The position numbers and the translations under genes are program-made. A model generated the notes under the pieces. The model was not told the DNA's origin. It was given only the letters and a program-made list of their open reading frames with translations, and searched no databases. Positions 17,605 to 26,014 of a DNA stretch of 64,000 nucleotides are shown here, one piece after another. The stretch lies in NCBI RefSeq assembly GCF_900114095.1, contig NZ_FORV01000005.1, positions 248,001 through 312,000 of the forward strand. Reading direction: 5' to 3'. Each line of letters starts with the position of its first letter. The first letter of the stretch is position 1. The stretch is from Sphingomonas sp. NFR04 (GTDB lineage Bacteria > Pseudomonadota > Alphaproteobacteria > Sphingomonadales > Sphingomonadaceae).

Positions 17605-18635
17605 GATCCCGAACTCACCGCGACGCTGGCATAGCCGTCGCGCGAGGCGACCACGATCGCGAAGTCGCGCGCGACCGACCCGTCGGTGCGGAAGCGCACC
17701 GGCCCGGTGACGCCATGAAAGCCCTTGGCGTCGACCAGCCCGTTCATGTCCAGCGCGTTCGCCTCGCGCAGCTTGTTCGCCACGCCCGCCGCGTCATAGG
17801 CTAGCGCGGTGATCGTGCCCGGGTCGCCGCCATTCTTCGCGGCAAAGGCTTGGGCGAAGGAGGCAAACGCACCCGGATCGGGGCAGGCCAGCCACGCGCC
17901 GTCGAGCGCCTCCAGCGAGTCCGGCCGGTTGTCGAGCCCCTGCAGCGTGCCGAGCAACTGCACCCCGCTGCCCTTCAGCGCGCGCGCGGCGGCGAGCACG
18001 CCCTCGCCGCTCCCCGGCAGCAGCACCGCATCGGGGGCGTCGCCGGCCTGGGGCAGCGGCTGACCCGGCTTCACCTGCAGCACGCGGAGGGAAAGCCCGA
18101 TCTCGCTCTCCATCCGCCCGGCGGCGAGGCTGGCGGCGGCGCACCAGGGCGAACCGTCGTCGACCATCACCACCGATCGCACGCCGCGCGTCCGCGCATA
18201 GCGGAGCACCGCGCTGGTCACCTGCGCGGCGGTGATGCCGAAGATCCACACGCCTGGCTGGCGCAGTACCGAATCGTTGCTGAAGGATATCACCGGCACC
18301 CGGTTCGCCACCGTACTGCCGACCGCGGGCACTTCGGCGGCGGAGAGCGGCCCCAGGATCAGCGCCGGGTGGCGGCGCAGCGCATCGGCGGCGGCCCGCG
18401 CCGCGCCCTCGGCGGTGCCGCCGGTATCGAACGTCAGCACATAGTCGGCGTTTTCCGCGAGCAACGCAGCCTGCTGCATGCTACGGCCCAGCCCCGCTCG
18501 CGGTCCGTTGAGCGGAAGCAACAGGGCGATCGGACGCTTGTCCTTCTTCTCGCCCGCCCATGCGCTGGAGGAAAACGATGCCGCGGATAGGACGAGGCCC
18601 GAGGGCAACAGCCGCAGCAGGGACCGACGGTCCAT
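17601..18635 (-). CDS. PBP1-fold (LpoA/LivJ-like) periplasmic protein in the T2SS locus
   Basis: This 344-aa protein has a signal peptide with a twin-arginine-like start (MDRRSLLRLLP) cleaved near AWAG. A type I periplasmic-binding-protein fold follows: PIALLLPLNGPRAGLG, HPALILGPLSAAEVPAVGS, VPVISFSNDSVLRQPGVW and ITALAYDAAGVANKL. This is the layout of penicillin-binding-protein activators (LpoA/YraM) and of branched-chain amino-acid receptors. It heads the gspJK unit by ATGA coupling, which argues for a role in T2SS assembly or its passage through peptidoglycan rather than nutrient uptake. That role is inference. Its 5' end overlaps the divergent gspN. Confidence 0.8.
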   Translation of the reverse strand: MDRRSLLRLLPSGLVLSAASFSSSAWAGEKKDKRPIALLLPLNGPRAGLGRSMQQAALLAENADYVLTFDTGGTAEGAARAAADALRRHPALILGPLSAAEVPAVGSTVANRVPVISFSNDSVLRQPGVWIFGITAAQVTSAVLRYARTRGVRSVVMVDDGSPWCAAASLAAGRMESEIGLSLRVLQVKPGQPLPQAGDAPDAVLLPGSGEGVLAAARALKGSGVQLLGTLQGLDNRPDSLEALDGAWLACPDPGAFASFAQAFAAKNGGDPGTITALAYDAAGVANKLREANALDMNGLVDAKGFHGVTGPVRFRTDGSVARDFAIVVASRDGYASVAVSSGS

Positions 18636-19351
18636 TGCGAACTCCGGATTCAGCGAATGAGGCACGGCGGCGTCTTATCCTCTTCGCCGGGCTGGGCATA
18701 GGGGCCTATGCGCTGGCGATGCTGGCCACCGCACCGGCGAGCCTGCTCGTCCGAAACGTGCCGTGGCGCAGTGGCGTGGCGGGGACGATCTGGAACGGCG
18801 AGGTCGGCGTGGCCGGGGGCAGCAAGCTCGAATGGCAGCTGGCGCCGCTCCGCTCGCTGACCAGCCTGGGGCTGGCGGCCGACTGGAAGGCGACCGGGCC
18901 GGATACCGATCTGGGCGGCCGCGCACTGGTGCATCTGGGCGGGCGCACGGTGCTGGACCATTTGAGCGGCGCGGCCGATGCCAGCCTGCTCGAGGCGATC
19001 CAGCCCGACCTGCCCTTCACCTGCCAGCTGGTGATGCAGGTGGAGATGGCGCGAATCGCGGTACGTGGGGGAAGCCAGATGCTCGACGGCAAGGTGACCA
19101 CCGATCCCGGCAGCTGCCGCCCCAAGGCGGGCGGCGGTTCGACCGCGGTACCGGCGCTGCTGCTGACGGCCGAGCATGTCGGCCCGCGCACGACGATCCG
19201 GCTGACCCCGGCGACACAGCGCCGGCAGGTATTGCTGGACGCGGTGCTCGGCGAGGACGGCACGCTCGACCTCGGCATGAGCAAGGACGGCGCCGCGGCG
19301 CTGCCGTTCGTCGGCCTGCCCGGCGGGGCAAGGATCCAGGGCAAGATGTGA
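18578..19351 (+). CDS. gspN: T2SS protein GspN
   Basis: This 257-aa inner-membrane protein has one transmembrane segment (LILFAGLGIGAYALAMLATAP) followed by a periplasmic domain opening with VPWRSGVAGTIWNGEVGVAGG, the GspN signature. GspN is an accessory T2SS component with unclear role. GGAGGA stands five to six bases before ATG 18578, so I chose it, which makes the gene overlap the divergent PBP1-like gene by 58 bases. A TTG at 18635 would remove almost all the overlap but has a poorer ribosome-binding site. Confidence 0.87.
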   Translation: MPRIGRGPRATAAAGTDGPLRTPDSANEARRRLILFAGLGIGAYALAMLATAPASLLVRNVPWRSGVAGTIWNGEVGVAGGSKLEWQLAPLRSLTSLGLAADWKATGPDTDLGGRALVHLGGRTVLDHLSGAADASLLEAIQPDLPFTCQLVMQVEMARIAVRGGSQMLDGKVTTDPGSCRPKAGGGSTAVPALLLTAEHVGPRTTIRLTPATQRRQVLLDAVLGEDGTLDLGMSKDGAAALPFVGLPGGARIQGKM

Positions 19352-19353
19352 CC

Positions 19354-19390
19354 TAAAAGCCCTCTCCCACTTGCGGGAGAGGGCTTTTAG
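19354..19390. terminator. Bidirectional terminator between gspN and gspF
   Basis: A perfect inverted repeat, TAAAAGCCCTCTCCC and its complement, surrounds a six-base loop. A4 on one side and T4 on the other let it work in both directions between two convergent genes. Confidence 0.85.
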
Positions 19391-19399
19391 GGACTTTGA

Positions 19400-20626
19400 T
19401 CACACCCCCACCAGGTTGTTGAGGTTGATGATCGGCAGCAGGATCGCGAGCACCATCAGCAGCACCAGCCCGCCCATCACCAGCAGCACCAGCGGCTCCA
19501 CCAGCGCGACCAGCGTCGAGACCAGCGCGTCCAGCTCGCGCTCCAGCTCTCCCGAGGCGCGGCCGAGCGCTGGCGCGAGCTTGCCCGAGCTCTCGCCCGA
19601 GGCGACGATCGCGACGAGCATCGACGGGAAGATCTCCGCCTCCTGCATCGCCGCGCGCAGGCTGATCCCCTCGCGCACCCGCATCGCGACGCCCATCGCC
19701 TTTTCGCGGACGAAATGGTTGGGCGTCACGGCGGCGGCGGCGTGCAGCGCCTCGACCAGCGGCACCGCGCTGCCCACCAGCGTGGCGAGGCTGCCGGCGA
19801 AGCGCGCGGCGTTCATCTGCCGGCTGAAGCGGCGGAACGGGCGGCGCTCGGCGAAGAAGCGGTGGACGCGCAAGCGGTTGGCCGGCACCCGCATCCACCG
19901 CCCGAACCCGACGATGCCGAGGCCGATCGCGATCAGCAGGTACAGCCCGAAGCCCTGCAGAAACGCACTGATCGCGATCAGCGCGCGGGTGAGCAGCGGC
20001 AGATCGGCCCCGCGCGACACGAACACCTTCACGATGTCCGGCACGACATAGACCATCAGCAGCACCATCATGCCGAACGATACCAGCGCGAGCAGCGCCG
20101 GATAGAGCAGCGCGAGCTGCAGCTTCTGGCCGTTGGCCTGGCGGTTCTCGACGAACTCGGCGAGGTGGTTGAGCACGTCGGTCAGCCGGCCCGAGGCCTC
20201 GCCCGCCGCCACCGAGGCGCGGTAGAATTCCGGGAACGCCTTGGGATGTTGCGCGAGCGCGGCGGCGAAGCTGCGCCCGTCGAGAATCGCGCCGCGCACG
20301 TCGAGCAGCAGCGAGCTTACCGCCGGCTGCTCGGACTGGCTGGCGACGAGCCGCAGCGCTTCCTCGATCGCGATGTCGGAGCCGACCAGCGTCGAGATCT
20401 GCCGGGTGACGGTGGCGAGCGCGCGGGCGCTCACCCCGCTGCGGCCGAAGCGTGGGAGGGTGATCGACCCGATCGAGCGGCCGCGCTCGGCGGCGGGCTC
20501 GACCGAGAGCGGCAGCAGCGCCTGCTCGCGCAGCAGCGCGCGGGCTGCGGCGGGGCTGGAGGCTTCGATCACGCCGCGCTTGGCGGCGCCGGTGCGATCC
20601 GCCGCGCGATAGGCGAAGGCGGGCAT
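19400..20626 (-). CDS. gspF: T2SS inner-membrane platform protein GspF
   Basis: This 408-aa polytopic membrane protein of the GspF/PilC family has two repeated cytoplasmic domains (GRSFAAALAQHPKAFPEFYRA and GISLRAAMQEAEIFPSMLVA) and three transmembrane segments, the last near the C-terminus (LVLLVMGGLVLLMVLAILLP). It contacts the GspE ATPase. It reads in the same direction as gspE-M-L but is separated from gspE by a 155-base palindromic repeat region. Confidence 0.97.
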   Translation of the reverse strand: MPAFAYRAADRTGAAKRGVIEASSPAAARALLREQALLPLSVEPAAERGRSIGSITLPRFGRSGVSARALATVTRQISTLVGSDIAIEEALRLVASQSEQPAVSSLLLDVRGAILDGRSFAAALAQHPKAFPEFYRASVAAGEASGRLTDVLNHLAEFVENRQANGQKLQLALLYPALLALVSFGMMVLLMVYVVPDIVKVFVSRGADLPLLTRALIAISAFLQGFGLYLLIAIGLGIVGFGRWMRVPANRLRVHRFFAERRPFRRFSRQMNAARFAGSLATLVGSAVPLVEALHAAAAVTPNHFVREKAMGVAMRVREGISLRAAMQEAEIFPSMLVAIVASGESSGKLAPALGRASGELERELDALVSTLVALVEPLVLLVMGGLVLLMVLAILLPIINLNNLVGV

Positions 20627-20630
20627 TCAG

Positions 20631-20769
20631 ATCCTCCCCTGCAAGGGGAGGGGGACCGCGCCGAAGGCGTGGTGGAGGGGTGTCCCGGCCGAAATCGAGA
20701 TACTAAGCCCCCAGCGGTGACACCCCTCCGTCGCGCTGACGCGCGCCACCTCCCCTTCCAGGGGAGGAT
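20631..20769. repeat. Inverted repeat pair between gspE and gspF
   Basis: Arms 20631-20684 and 20719-20769 are near-complementary: both read ATCCTCCCCTG.AAGGGGAGG outward-in, followed by a GCGC-rich part and GGAGGGGTGTC. The loop is 34 bases. It belongs to the same family as 12103-12212 and fills most of the gap between two T2SS genes. Confidence 0.8.
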
Positions 20770-20781
20770 TGCAGCGTGGCC

Positions 20782-22248
20782 TCACGCCTCGTCCCTCACG
20801 ACGCGGGCGACTTCCTCGACCGTAGTCACCCCGGCCTGGAGCTTCGCCACGCCATCGTCGAGCAGGCTCGGATTGTCCGCCCGCGCGTGGCGCTCGATCT
20901 CCGCCTCGCTCGCGCCGTCGTGGATCAGCTTCTGGAATGCGTCGTCGATCGCGACGACCTCGTACAGCCCCGCCCGCCCGCGATAGCCTTCGTCATGGCA
21001 CTGGTCGCAGCCGACCGCGCGCCACACCGGCGCCCCCACCAGCAGCGCACCGCCGAGCAGCAGCGAATCCGCCTCGCTCGCCGCGTCTTCGCGTCGGCAG
21101 GTCGGGCACAGCCGCCGCACGAGCCGCTGCGCGCACAGCCCGACGACCATCGGCGCGAGCAGATAGCGCTCCACTCCCATGTCGATCAGCCGGGTCACCG
21201 ATCCCACCGCGCTGTTGGTGTGGAGCGTCGACAGCACGAAATGCCCGGTCATCGCCGAGCGCACCGCTACCTGCGCGGTTTCCTGGTCGCGGATCTCGCC
21301 GACCATGATCACGTCCGGGTCCTGGCGCAGAATCGCGCGCAGCCCGCGGGCGAAGGTCATGTCGGTGCGCGGGTTGACCTGGGTCTGCGCGACGCCGGGC
21401 AGCTCATATTCGATCGGGTCCTCGACCGTCATCACGTTGCGCTTGCGATCGTTGAGCCGGGTAAGCGCGGTGTAGAGCGTCGTCGTCTTGCCCGAACCGG
21501 TCGGCCCGGTGACGAGCAGGATGCCGTGCGGCCGTTCGAGCAGCCGCCCGAACACCGCCTGGTCGCGGTCGCTCATGCCGAGGCCGGACAGGTCGAGCTT
21601 GAGCGAGCCCTTCTCCAGCAGACGCAGCACCACGCGCTCGCCATGCTGGGTCGGGATGGTCGAGACACGCGCATCGACGTCATGCCCGCCGATGCGCAGC
21701 GTCACGCGACCGTCCTGCGGCACGCGCCGCTCGGCGATGTCGAGCTTGGCCATCACCTTGATGCGGCTGACCAGCAGCGGCGCCAGCGCGCGCGGCGGCT
21801 CGATCATGTCACGCAGTACGCCGTCGACGCGGAAGCGGACTACCAGGCGCTTTTCCTGCGTCTCGACATGCACGTCCGACGCGCCTTCCTTCACCGCCTC
21901 CATGAGGAGCGCGTTGATAAGGCGAATCACCGGCGCATCGTCGCGGGTATCGAGCAGGTCGTCGACGCTCGCCGCGCTGTCAGCCAGTGCCGCGAGGTCC
22001 ATATCGCCTAGGTCGATATCGGCGGCGGCGCCCCCTGCCCCGCCATAGGCCTGGCCCAGCGCGGTATCGAAGGCCGCGCCTTCCAGCTTCACGAAGCGCG
22101 CGCCGGGCGCCAGCCGCTGGACCTCCAGCAGCCCGTCGAGCGGCGCATCGGCGCGGTGGACGCATTCGATCCCCTCCGGCGTCTCGCGGAGCAGCACGCC
22201 GTGGCGGCGGGCAAAGCTATAGGGCAGGGTCGGCACGTCGAGGATCAT
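20782..22248 (-). CDS. gspE: T2SS ATPase GspE
   Basis: This 488-aa cytoplasmic secretion ATPase powers pseudopilus extension. It has Walker A GPTGSGKTTTLY, Walker B-region VGEIRDQETAQ and the Asp-box EDPIEYELPG. A zinc-binding tetracysteine (CPTCRRE ... CDQCHDEG) is characteristic of GspE. The N-terminal GspL-binding region is shorter than in E. coli. Its ATG overlaps the gspM stop by four bases. Confidence 0.98.
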   Translation of the reverse strand: MILDVPTLPYSFARRHGVLLRETPEGIECVHRADAPLDGLLEVQRLAPGARFVKLEGAAFDTALGQAYGGAGGAAADIDLGDMDLAALADSAASVDDLLDTRDDAPVIRLINALLMEAVKEGASDVHVETQEKRLVVRFRVDGVLRDMIEPPRALAPLLVSRIKVMAKLDIAERRVPQDGRVTLRIGGHDVDARVSTIPTQHGERVVLRLLEKGSLKLDLSGLGMSDRDQAVFGRLLERPHGILLVTGPTGSGKTTTLYTALTRLNDRKRNVMTVEDPIEYELPGVAQTQVNPRTDMTFARGLRAILRQDPDVIMVGEIRDQETAQVAVRSAMTGHFVLSTLHTNSAVGSVTRLIDMGVERYLLAPMVVGLCAQRLVRRLCPTCRREDAASEADSLLLGGALLVGAPVWRAVGCDQCHDEGYRGRAGLYEVVAIDDAFQKLIHDGASEAEIERHARADNPSLLDDGVAKLQAGVTTVEEVARVVRDEA

Positions 22249-22745
22249 TGGGCGAGCTCCACGGTGGCGGAGACATGGCCCGGCACACCAAGTCGCTGCA
22301 AGGTGACGCTGCGGACGCGCAAGTCACTGGTTGTTGTCACGTCCGCCAGCCAGTGGACCAGCGAGTCATAGCTCGCATCCGCCACGCTCGCGCGCACGCC
22401 GCCGGCGACCGGCGCGGTGGTCAGCGCCACACCGAACGCGCCGGCGGACTGGATGGCGATCACCTCCGGCGCGCCGGTGCGCCGCTGCGGTTTTACCGAA
22501 CTCAGCGAGCCTGCCGCGCGGATGCGGGCGTTGAGCGTCTCATAGGTGCGGATATCGGCCAGCGCCGAGGCCCGCGCGCCCTGGATCGGCTTCACCACGC
22601 CGTAGATCAGCACGATCACCACGAGGAAGACGGCGAGGCCGGCGAGCATCGCCCGCTCGCGCGGGCTGCGGCCTTGCCACCAGTTGCCGGTGCGGGAGAG
22701 GCCGGCGTCGAGCGTCGGCAGCTGGGTACGAAGGAAATCGCTCAT
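22245..22745 (-). CDS. gspM: T2SS protein GspM
   Basis: This 166-aa inner-membrane protein has a cytoplasmic N-terminus with GNWWQGRSPRERAML, one transmembrane segment (LAVFLVVIVLIYGVV) and a periplasmic ferredoxin-like domain. The RSPRER(A)ML stretch before the membrane segment is typical of GspM, the partner of GspL. It is coupled at both ends by ATGA overlaps with gspL and gspE. Confidence 0.92.
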   Translation of the reverse strand: MSDFLRTQLPTLDAGLSRTGNWWQGRSPRERAMLAGLAVFLVVIVLIYGVVKPIQGARASALADIRTYETLNARIRAAGSLSSVKPQRRTGAPEVIAIQSAGAFGVALTTAPVAGGVRASVADASYDSLVHWLADVTTTSDLRVRSVTLQRLGVPGHVSATVELAQ

Positions 22746-23881
22746 GCCGCGCTCGCCGTAATACGGATCGAGCCGTCTGGCGAGGCCGTCGCCTGCCCTT
22801 GGATCCGCGCGGCACGCAACGCCTCGGCGATCCGCGCCGCAAGATCGGGCGCACCGGGGTCGCACTCCATCGTCAGCACGCTGCCCTCATAGCGTACCAC
22901 GCGCACGGCGATGCTGCCCGCGAGCGGATTGAGCGCGGAGGACAGCCGCGCCAGCAGCGGCACGAAGCGATCGGGTGCGCGCGCCGATCCGGTCGGCAGC
23001 AGGTCCGTGACCTTGGCTTTCAGATCGCCGGTCAAGTCGGTGCCGGGCGCCGCCACCGAGACCAGCGTACGAGTCTCCGCAGCCCGTCGATCTGCGATAC
23101 TGCGGAGCATTAGCGCGTCACCGCCCGCGATTGCGACATGGGCCGCCGCACCGATTCCGAGGATCCAGCCGAGCCGTCGCCAGCCACTCGACACCCCTTC
23201 CCGCCGCGCCGCGAAGGCGCCCTGCCGGAGATCCAGTTCGGCCACTGCGACTTCTGCCCGCGCCTCTTCGTCGCGCAGATCGGGTGTCGTGGCATATGCC
23301 TGAAGATCGCTTCCGAGCGGCTCGCCGAGATGGTGGATGCGCGGCCGCCCGGCCGCTTCCCACGCCGAACCGAGCAAGGCCGCGGGCAGCGCGAAGCCGG
23401 TGCCGTCGGCGGCGAGCACCAGCGCGCGGCCGTTGCGCACCTCCACCGCCCAGCCCTCGGCCGGGCGCGGCAGCAGCAGCACGTCGGGCACCATCGGCGC
23501 GGCACCCAGTCCGTTCGCCTCCGCAAGCGCGACCCATTCGGCCATCGTCTCCGCGCGCACGACGCCGACCAGATAGCGGTTTGGCGCATCTGTCGGATTC
23601 GGTCGAGCGCCGAGCGCCAGATGGAGCGACTCGATCGGCTCGGCGACCTGGTCCTCGATCGCAAAGGGCAGCGCCGCCAGCCGGCGGGCGCGATTCGGCA
23701 ACGGCAGGTCGATGGCGAGCAGCCGTACCCGCTCGGTCGGCACGAGGATGGTTGCGGGTCCCTCTGCGGAGACTATGATCAGGCGGTCGCCCGCCAGCGT
23801 CCACACACCCCCGGCGTGCGGCGGCGGCAGGTCCGGCGTTCGGGCGCCGTGTGTCACAGAAGCTTCATGGGTGGGACGCAT
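22742..23881 (-). CDS. gspL: T2SS protein GspL
   Basis: This 379-aa bitopic protein has a cytoplasmic actin-like domain (VPTERVRLLAIDLPLPNRARRLAALPFAIEDQVAEP, which binds GspE), a transmembrane helix (LGWILGIGAAAHVAIAGG) and a periplasmic ferredoxin-like domain. The start is uncertain: ATG 23881 has a weak ribosome-binding site and GTG 23857 is an alternative. It is divergent from gspG with about nine bases between the chosen starts, so the promoters must lie inside each other's coding sequence or be very compact. Confidence 0.92.
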   Translation of the reverse strand: MRPTHEASVTHGARTPDLPPPHAGGVWTLAGDRLIIVSAEGPATILVPTERVRLLAIDLPLPNRARRLAALPFAIEDQVAEPIESLHLALGARPNPTDAPNRYLVGVVRAETMAEWVALAEANGLGAAPMVPDVLLLPRPAEGWAVEVRNGRALVLAADGTGFALPAALLGSAWEAAGRPRIHHLGEPLGSDLQAYATTPDLRDEEARAEVAVAELDLRQGAFAARREGVSSGWRRLGWILGIGAAAHVAIAGGDALMLRSIADRRAAETRTLVSVAAPGTDLTGDLKAKVTDLLPTGSARAPDRFVPLLARLSSALNPLAGSIAVRVVRYEGSVLTMECDPGAPDLAARIAEALRAARIQGQATASPDGSIRITASAA

Positions 23882-23890
23882 GAGGCAGGG

Positions 23891-24373
23891 ATGCGCATAA
23901 GTTTGAAACCATTTTGTGACATCGCATCGCAGCGCGCCCCGCGCAAGCTCCGCCGGATCGGCGAGCATGAAGCTGGGCTGACGCTGATCGAGATGCTCAT
24001 CGTTCTCGTGATCATCGCCGTGGTCGCGGGCCTCATCACCGCAAACGTGATCAACCGCCCCGACGAGGCGCGGGTGACCACCACCAAGGGCAGCATCTCC
24101 AGCATCGAAGGCGCGCTGAAGATGTACCGCCTCGACAATGGCGACTACCCGACGACCGACCAAGGCCTGAAGGCACTGGTGGAAAAGCCCACCATTCCGC
24201 CGGTGCCGGCGAACTGGGCGCAAGGCGGCTATCTCTCCGCCCCGCCGCTCGACGCCTGGGGCAAGCCGTACGAGTACAAGTCCGAAGGCGGCGGCTTCAC
24301 GATCCGCTCGTTCGGCAAGGACGGTAAGCCGGGTGGCGAAGGCGTCGACGCCGATATCGAAGGCAAGGGCTGA
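23891..24373 (+). CDS. gspG: T2SS major pseudopilin GspG
   Basis: This 160-aa major pseudopilin has a long leader (about 28 residues) before the cleavage site GLTLIEMLIVLVIIAVVAGL. The conserved GspG body is present: LDNGDYPTTDQGLKALVEKP, LDAWGKPYEYKS and the calcium-loop region GKDGKPGGEGVDADI. An in-frame ATG at 23867 is a possible longer start. It heads the G-H-I-C-D block. Confidence 0.96.
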   Translation: MRISLKPFCDIASQRAPRKLRRIGEHEAGLTLIEMLIVLVIIAVVAGLITANVINRPDEARVTTTKGSISSIEGALKMYRLDNGDYPTTDQGLKALVEKPTIPPVPANWAQGGYLSAPPLDAWGKPYEYKSEGGGFTIRSFGKDGKPGGEGVDADIEGKG

Positions 24374-24876
24374 TGCTGCATGGGGGGGGCGACAGCGCTG
24401 CGCGTCACGCCTCCCAAACCGGCATGACGCTGATCGAGATGCTGATCGTCCTCGCGATCATCGGCGTCGCCGCCGGGGCGGTGACGCTGGGGATCGGCGC
24501 GGCCACCCGCAAGCCAAGCGTCGAATCGGAAGCCCGCCGACTCGCCTCGCGGCTGCAGGCGGCGGCCGACGACGCGATGCTTGGCGATCGGCTGGTCGCC
24601 TTCACCGCGGAGAAGCACGGCTATGGCTTCGCGACGATCGGCACGAACGGCCGGATGGCCGCGCGTACCGAGGGCGCGCTCGCCCCGCACACCCTGCCCG
24701 GCGGCATCACCCTGACGCTCGACACCCGCCCGCCCGTGGTGCTCGGCGTCGACGGATCGGGCAAGCCGATGACCGCATCGATCGACAATGGCAGCCAGCG
24801 CTGGCTGGTCCGCTATGACGGGCTGACCGCCACCGCCCTTCCCGCCCAGACGCCTGCGCCGACGAAACCCCGATGA
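24373..24876 (+). CDS. gspH: T2SS minor pseudopilin GspH
   Basis: This 167-aa pseudopilin has cleavage site TGMTLIEMLIVLAIIGVAAG and a GspH-type body (SEARRLASRLQAAADDAMLGDRLVAF). The start ATG shares one base with the gspG stop (TGATG). The leader contains a run of eight G (24382-24389) encoding HGGGD, so slippage would abolish the full-length protein. Confidence 0.93.
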   Translation: MLHGGGDSAARHASQTGMTLIEMLIVLAIIGVAAGAVTLGIGAATRKPSVESEARRLASRLQAAADDAMLGDRLVAFTAEKHGYGFATIGTNGRMAARTEGALAPHTLPGGITLTLDTRPPVVLGVDGSGKPMTASIDNGSQRWLVRYDGLTATALPAQTPAPTKPR

Positions 24877-25223
24877 GCGACGACCGCGGCTTCTCGCTGA
24901 TCGAGGCGCTGGTGGCGCTGGCGGTGCTCGCCATCGCCACGGTGGGGCTGATGCGCACGGTGCAGACCCATATCGATTCGACCCGCGGCGTCGAGCGCCG
25001 CGCCGCCGCGATGTGGGTGGCCGAGAATCGGCTCGCCGAGCTGGAGGCCGGGATCGCGAGCGATAGCCAGGTGGAGATGCTCGGCGAACGCTGGCGCATC
25101 GCGGTCGACAAGCGCAGCACCCAGGATCCGGAAATCGTCCGCGTCCGCATCAACGTGTTTCCGCTCGCCGAGAAGACGCCGCTTGCATCGCTCGACGGCT
25201 TCGTGGACGGACGCAGGGGATGA
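24873..25223 (+). CDS. gspI: T2SS minor pseudopilin GspI
   Basis: This 116-aa pseudopilin has a very short leader (MSDDRG) before FSLIEALVALAVLAIATVGL and the GspI signature AAMWVAENRLAELEA. It overlaps gspH and gspC by four bases each. In the tip complex it bridges GspJ and GspK, which are encoded far away on the other strand. Confidence 0.94.
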   Translation: MSDDRGFSLIEALVALAVLAIATVGLMRTVQTHIDSTRGVERRAAAMWVAENRLAELEAGIASDSQVEMLGERWRIAVDKRSTQDPEIVRVRINVFPLAEKTPLASLDGFVDGRRG

Positions 25224-26014
25224 CCCGCTTCGCCTTCACCCCGCGCCAGACCCGCACCGCGCTCGACCTGCTGACCGGCGCGATGGTTGTCTCGGTCGCC
25301 GTGGCGCTCGCCGGGCTTACCTGGCGAATCGCGGGCCATGCCGGCACCGGGGCGATCACCGTGCCCTCGGGCCGCAGCGGCCCCGCCGTCGCGCCGGACA
25401 TGGCACCGGCGATCGCGCTCGCGCCGTTCGGCAAGACCATGGTGGTCGATGCACCGCAGCCGACCCAGCTGCCGCTGGAGCTGAAGGGCATCGTCGCGGC
25501 AATCCCGGCCGATCTCTCGACCGCCTTCATCGCCGTGAGCGGCGCGCCGGCCACCGGCTTCCGCGTCGGCCAGCAAATCGAGGGCGCGACGATCGCGGCG
25601 ATCCAGCGTGACCGGGTGCTGTTCGACAATGGCGGCCGCCGCGAGTTCCTCGCTTTCCCCGATCCCAGCCTCTCGCCCGAGCAGCGGCAGGCCGCAGCCG
25701 CCGCCGCCCCCGCAGGCGAGGCGCCCCCGCCGGGGGCCGGCCCGGGTCTGCCGCCGCCGCCCGAACTCCCGGGCAACAGCGCCGCCGCGCTGCAGAAGCT
25801 CGGCGCCACCCAGACCGCCGACGGCTTCCGCATCGGCGCCAACGGGCCGCCGGGGATGCAGCCGGGCGACGTGATCACCTCGGTCAACGGCACCCAGATG
25901 ACCGATACCCAGGCGGCCAATGCCGCCTTCGCCGCCGCGCAGGCCGCCGGCTCGGCCACGATCCAGATATTGCGCGACGGGCGGCGGATCACGCTGACCG
26001 TCCCGCTGCGCTAG
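25220..26014 (+). CDS. gspC: T2SS protein GspC
   Basis: This 264-aa bitopic protein has a transmembrane helix near residues 18-40, then the periplasmic homology region (LPLELKGIVAAIPADLSTAFIAV; GFRVGQQIEGATIAAIQRDRVLF) that binds the secretin N0 domain. A Pro/Ala-rich linker follows, and then a C-terminal PDZ domain (GMQPGDVITSVNGTQMTD). The stop is directly followed by the gspD start. Confidence 0.95.
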   Translation: MTRFAFTPRQTRTALDLLTGAMVVSVAVALAGLTWRIAGHAGTGAITVPSGRSGPAVAPDMAPAIALAPFGKTMVVDAPQPTQLPLELKGIVAAIPADLSTAFIAVSGAPATGFRVGQQIEGATIAAIQRDRVLFDNGGRREFLAFPDPSLSPEQRQAAAAAAPAGEAPPPGAGPGLPPPPELPGNSAAALQKLGATQTADGFRIGANGPPGMQPGDVITSVNGTQMTDTQAANAAFAAAQAAGSATIQILRDGRRITLTVPLR

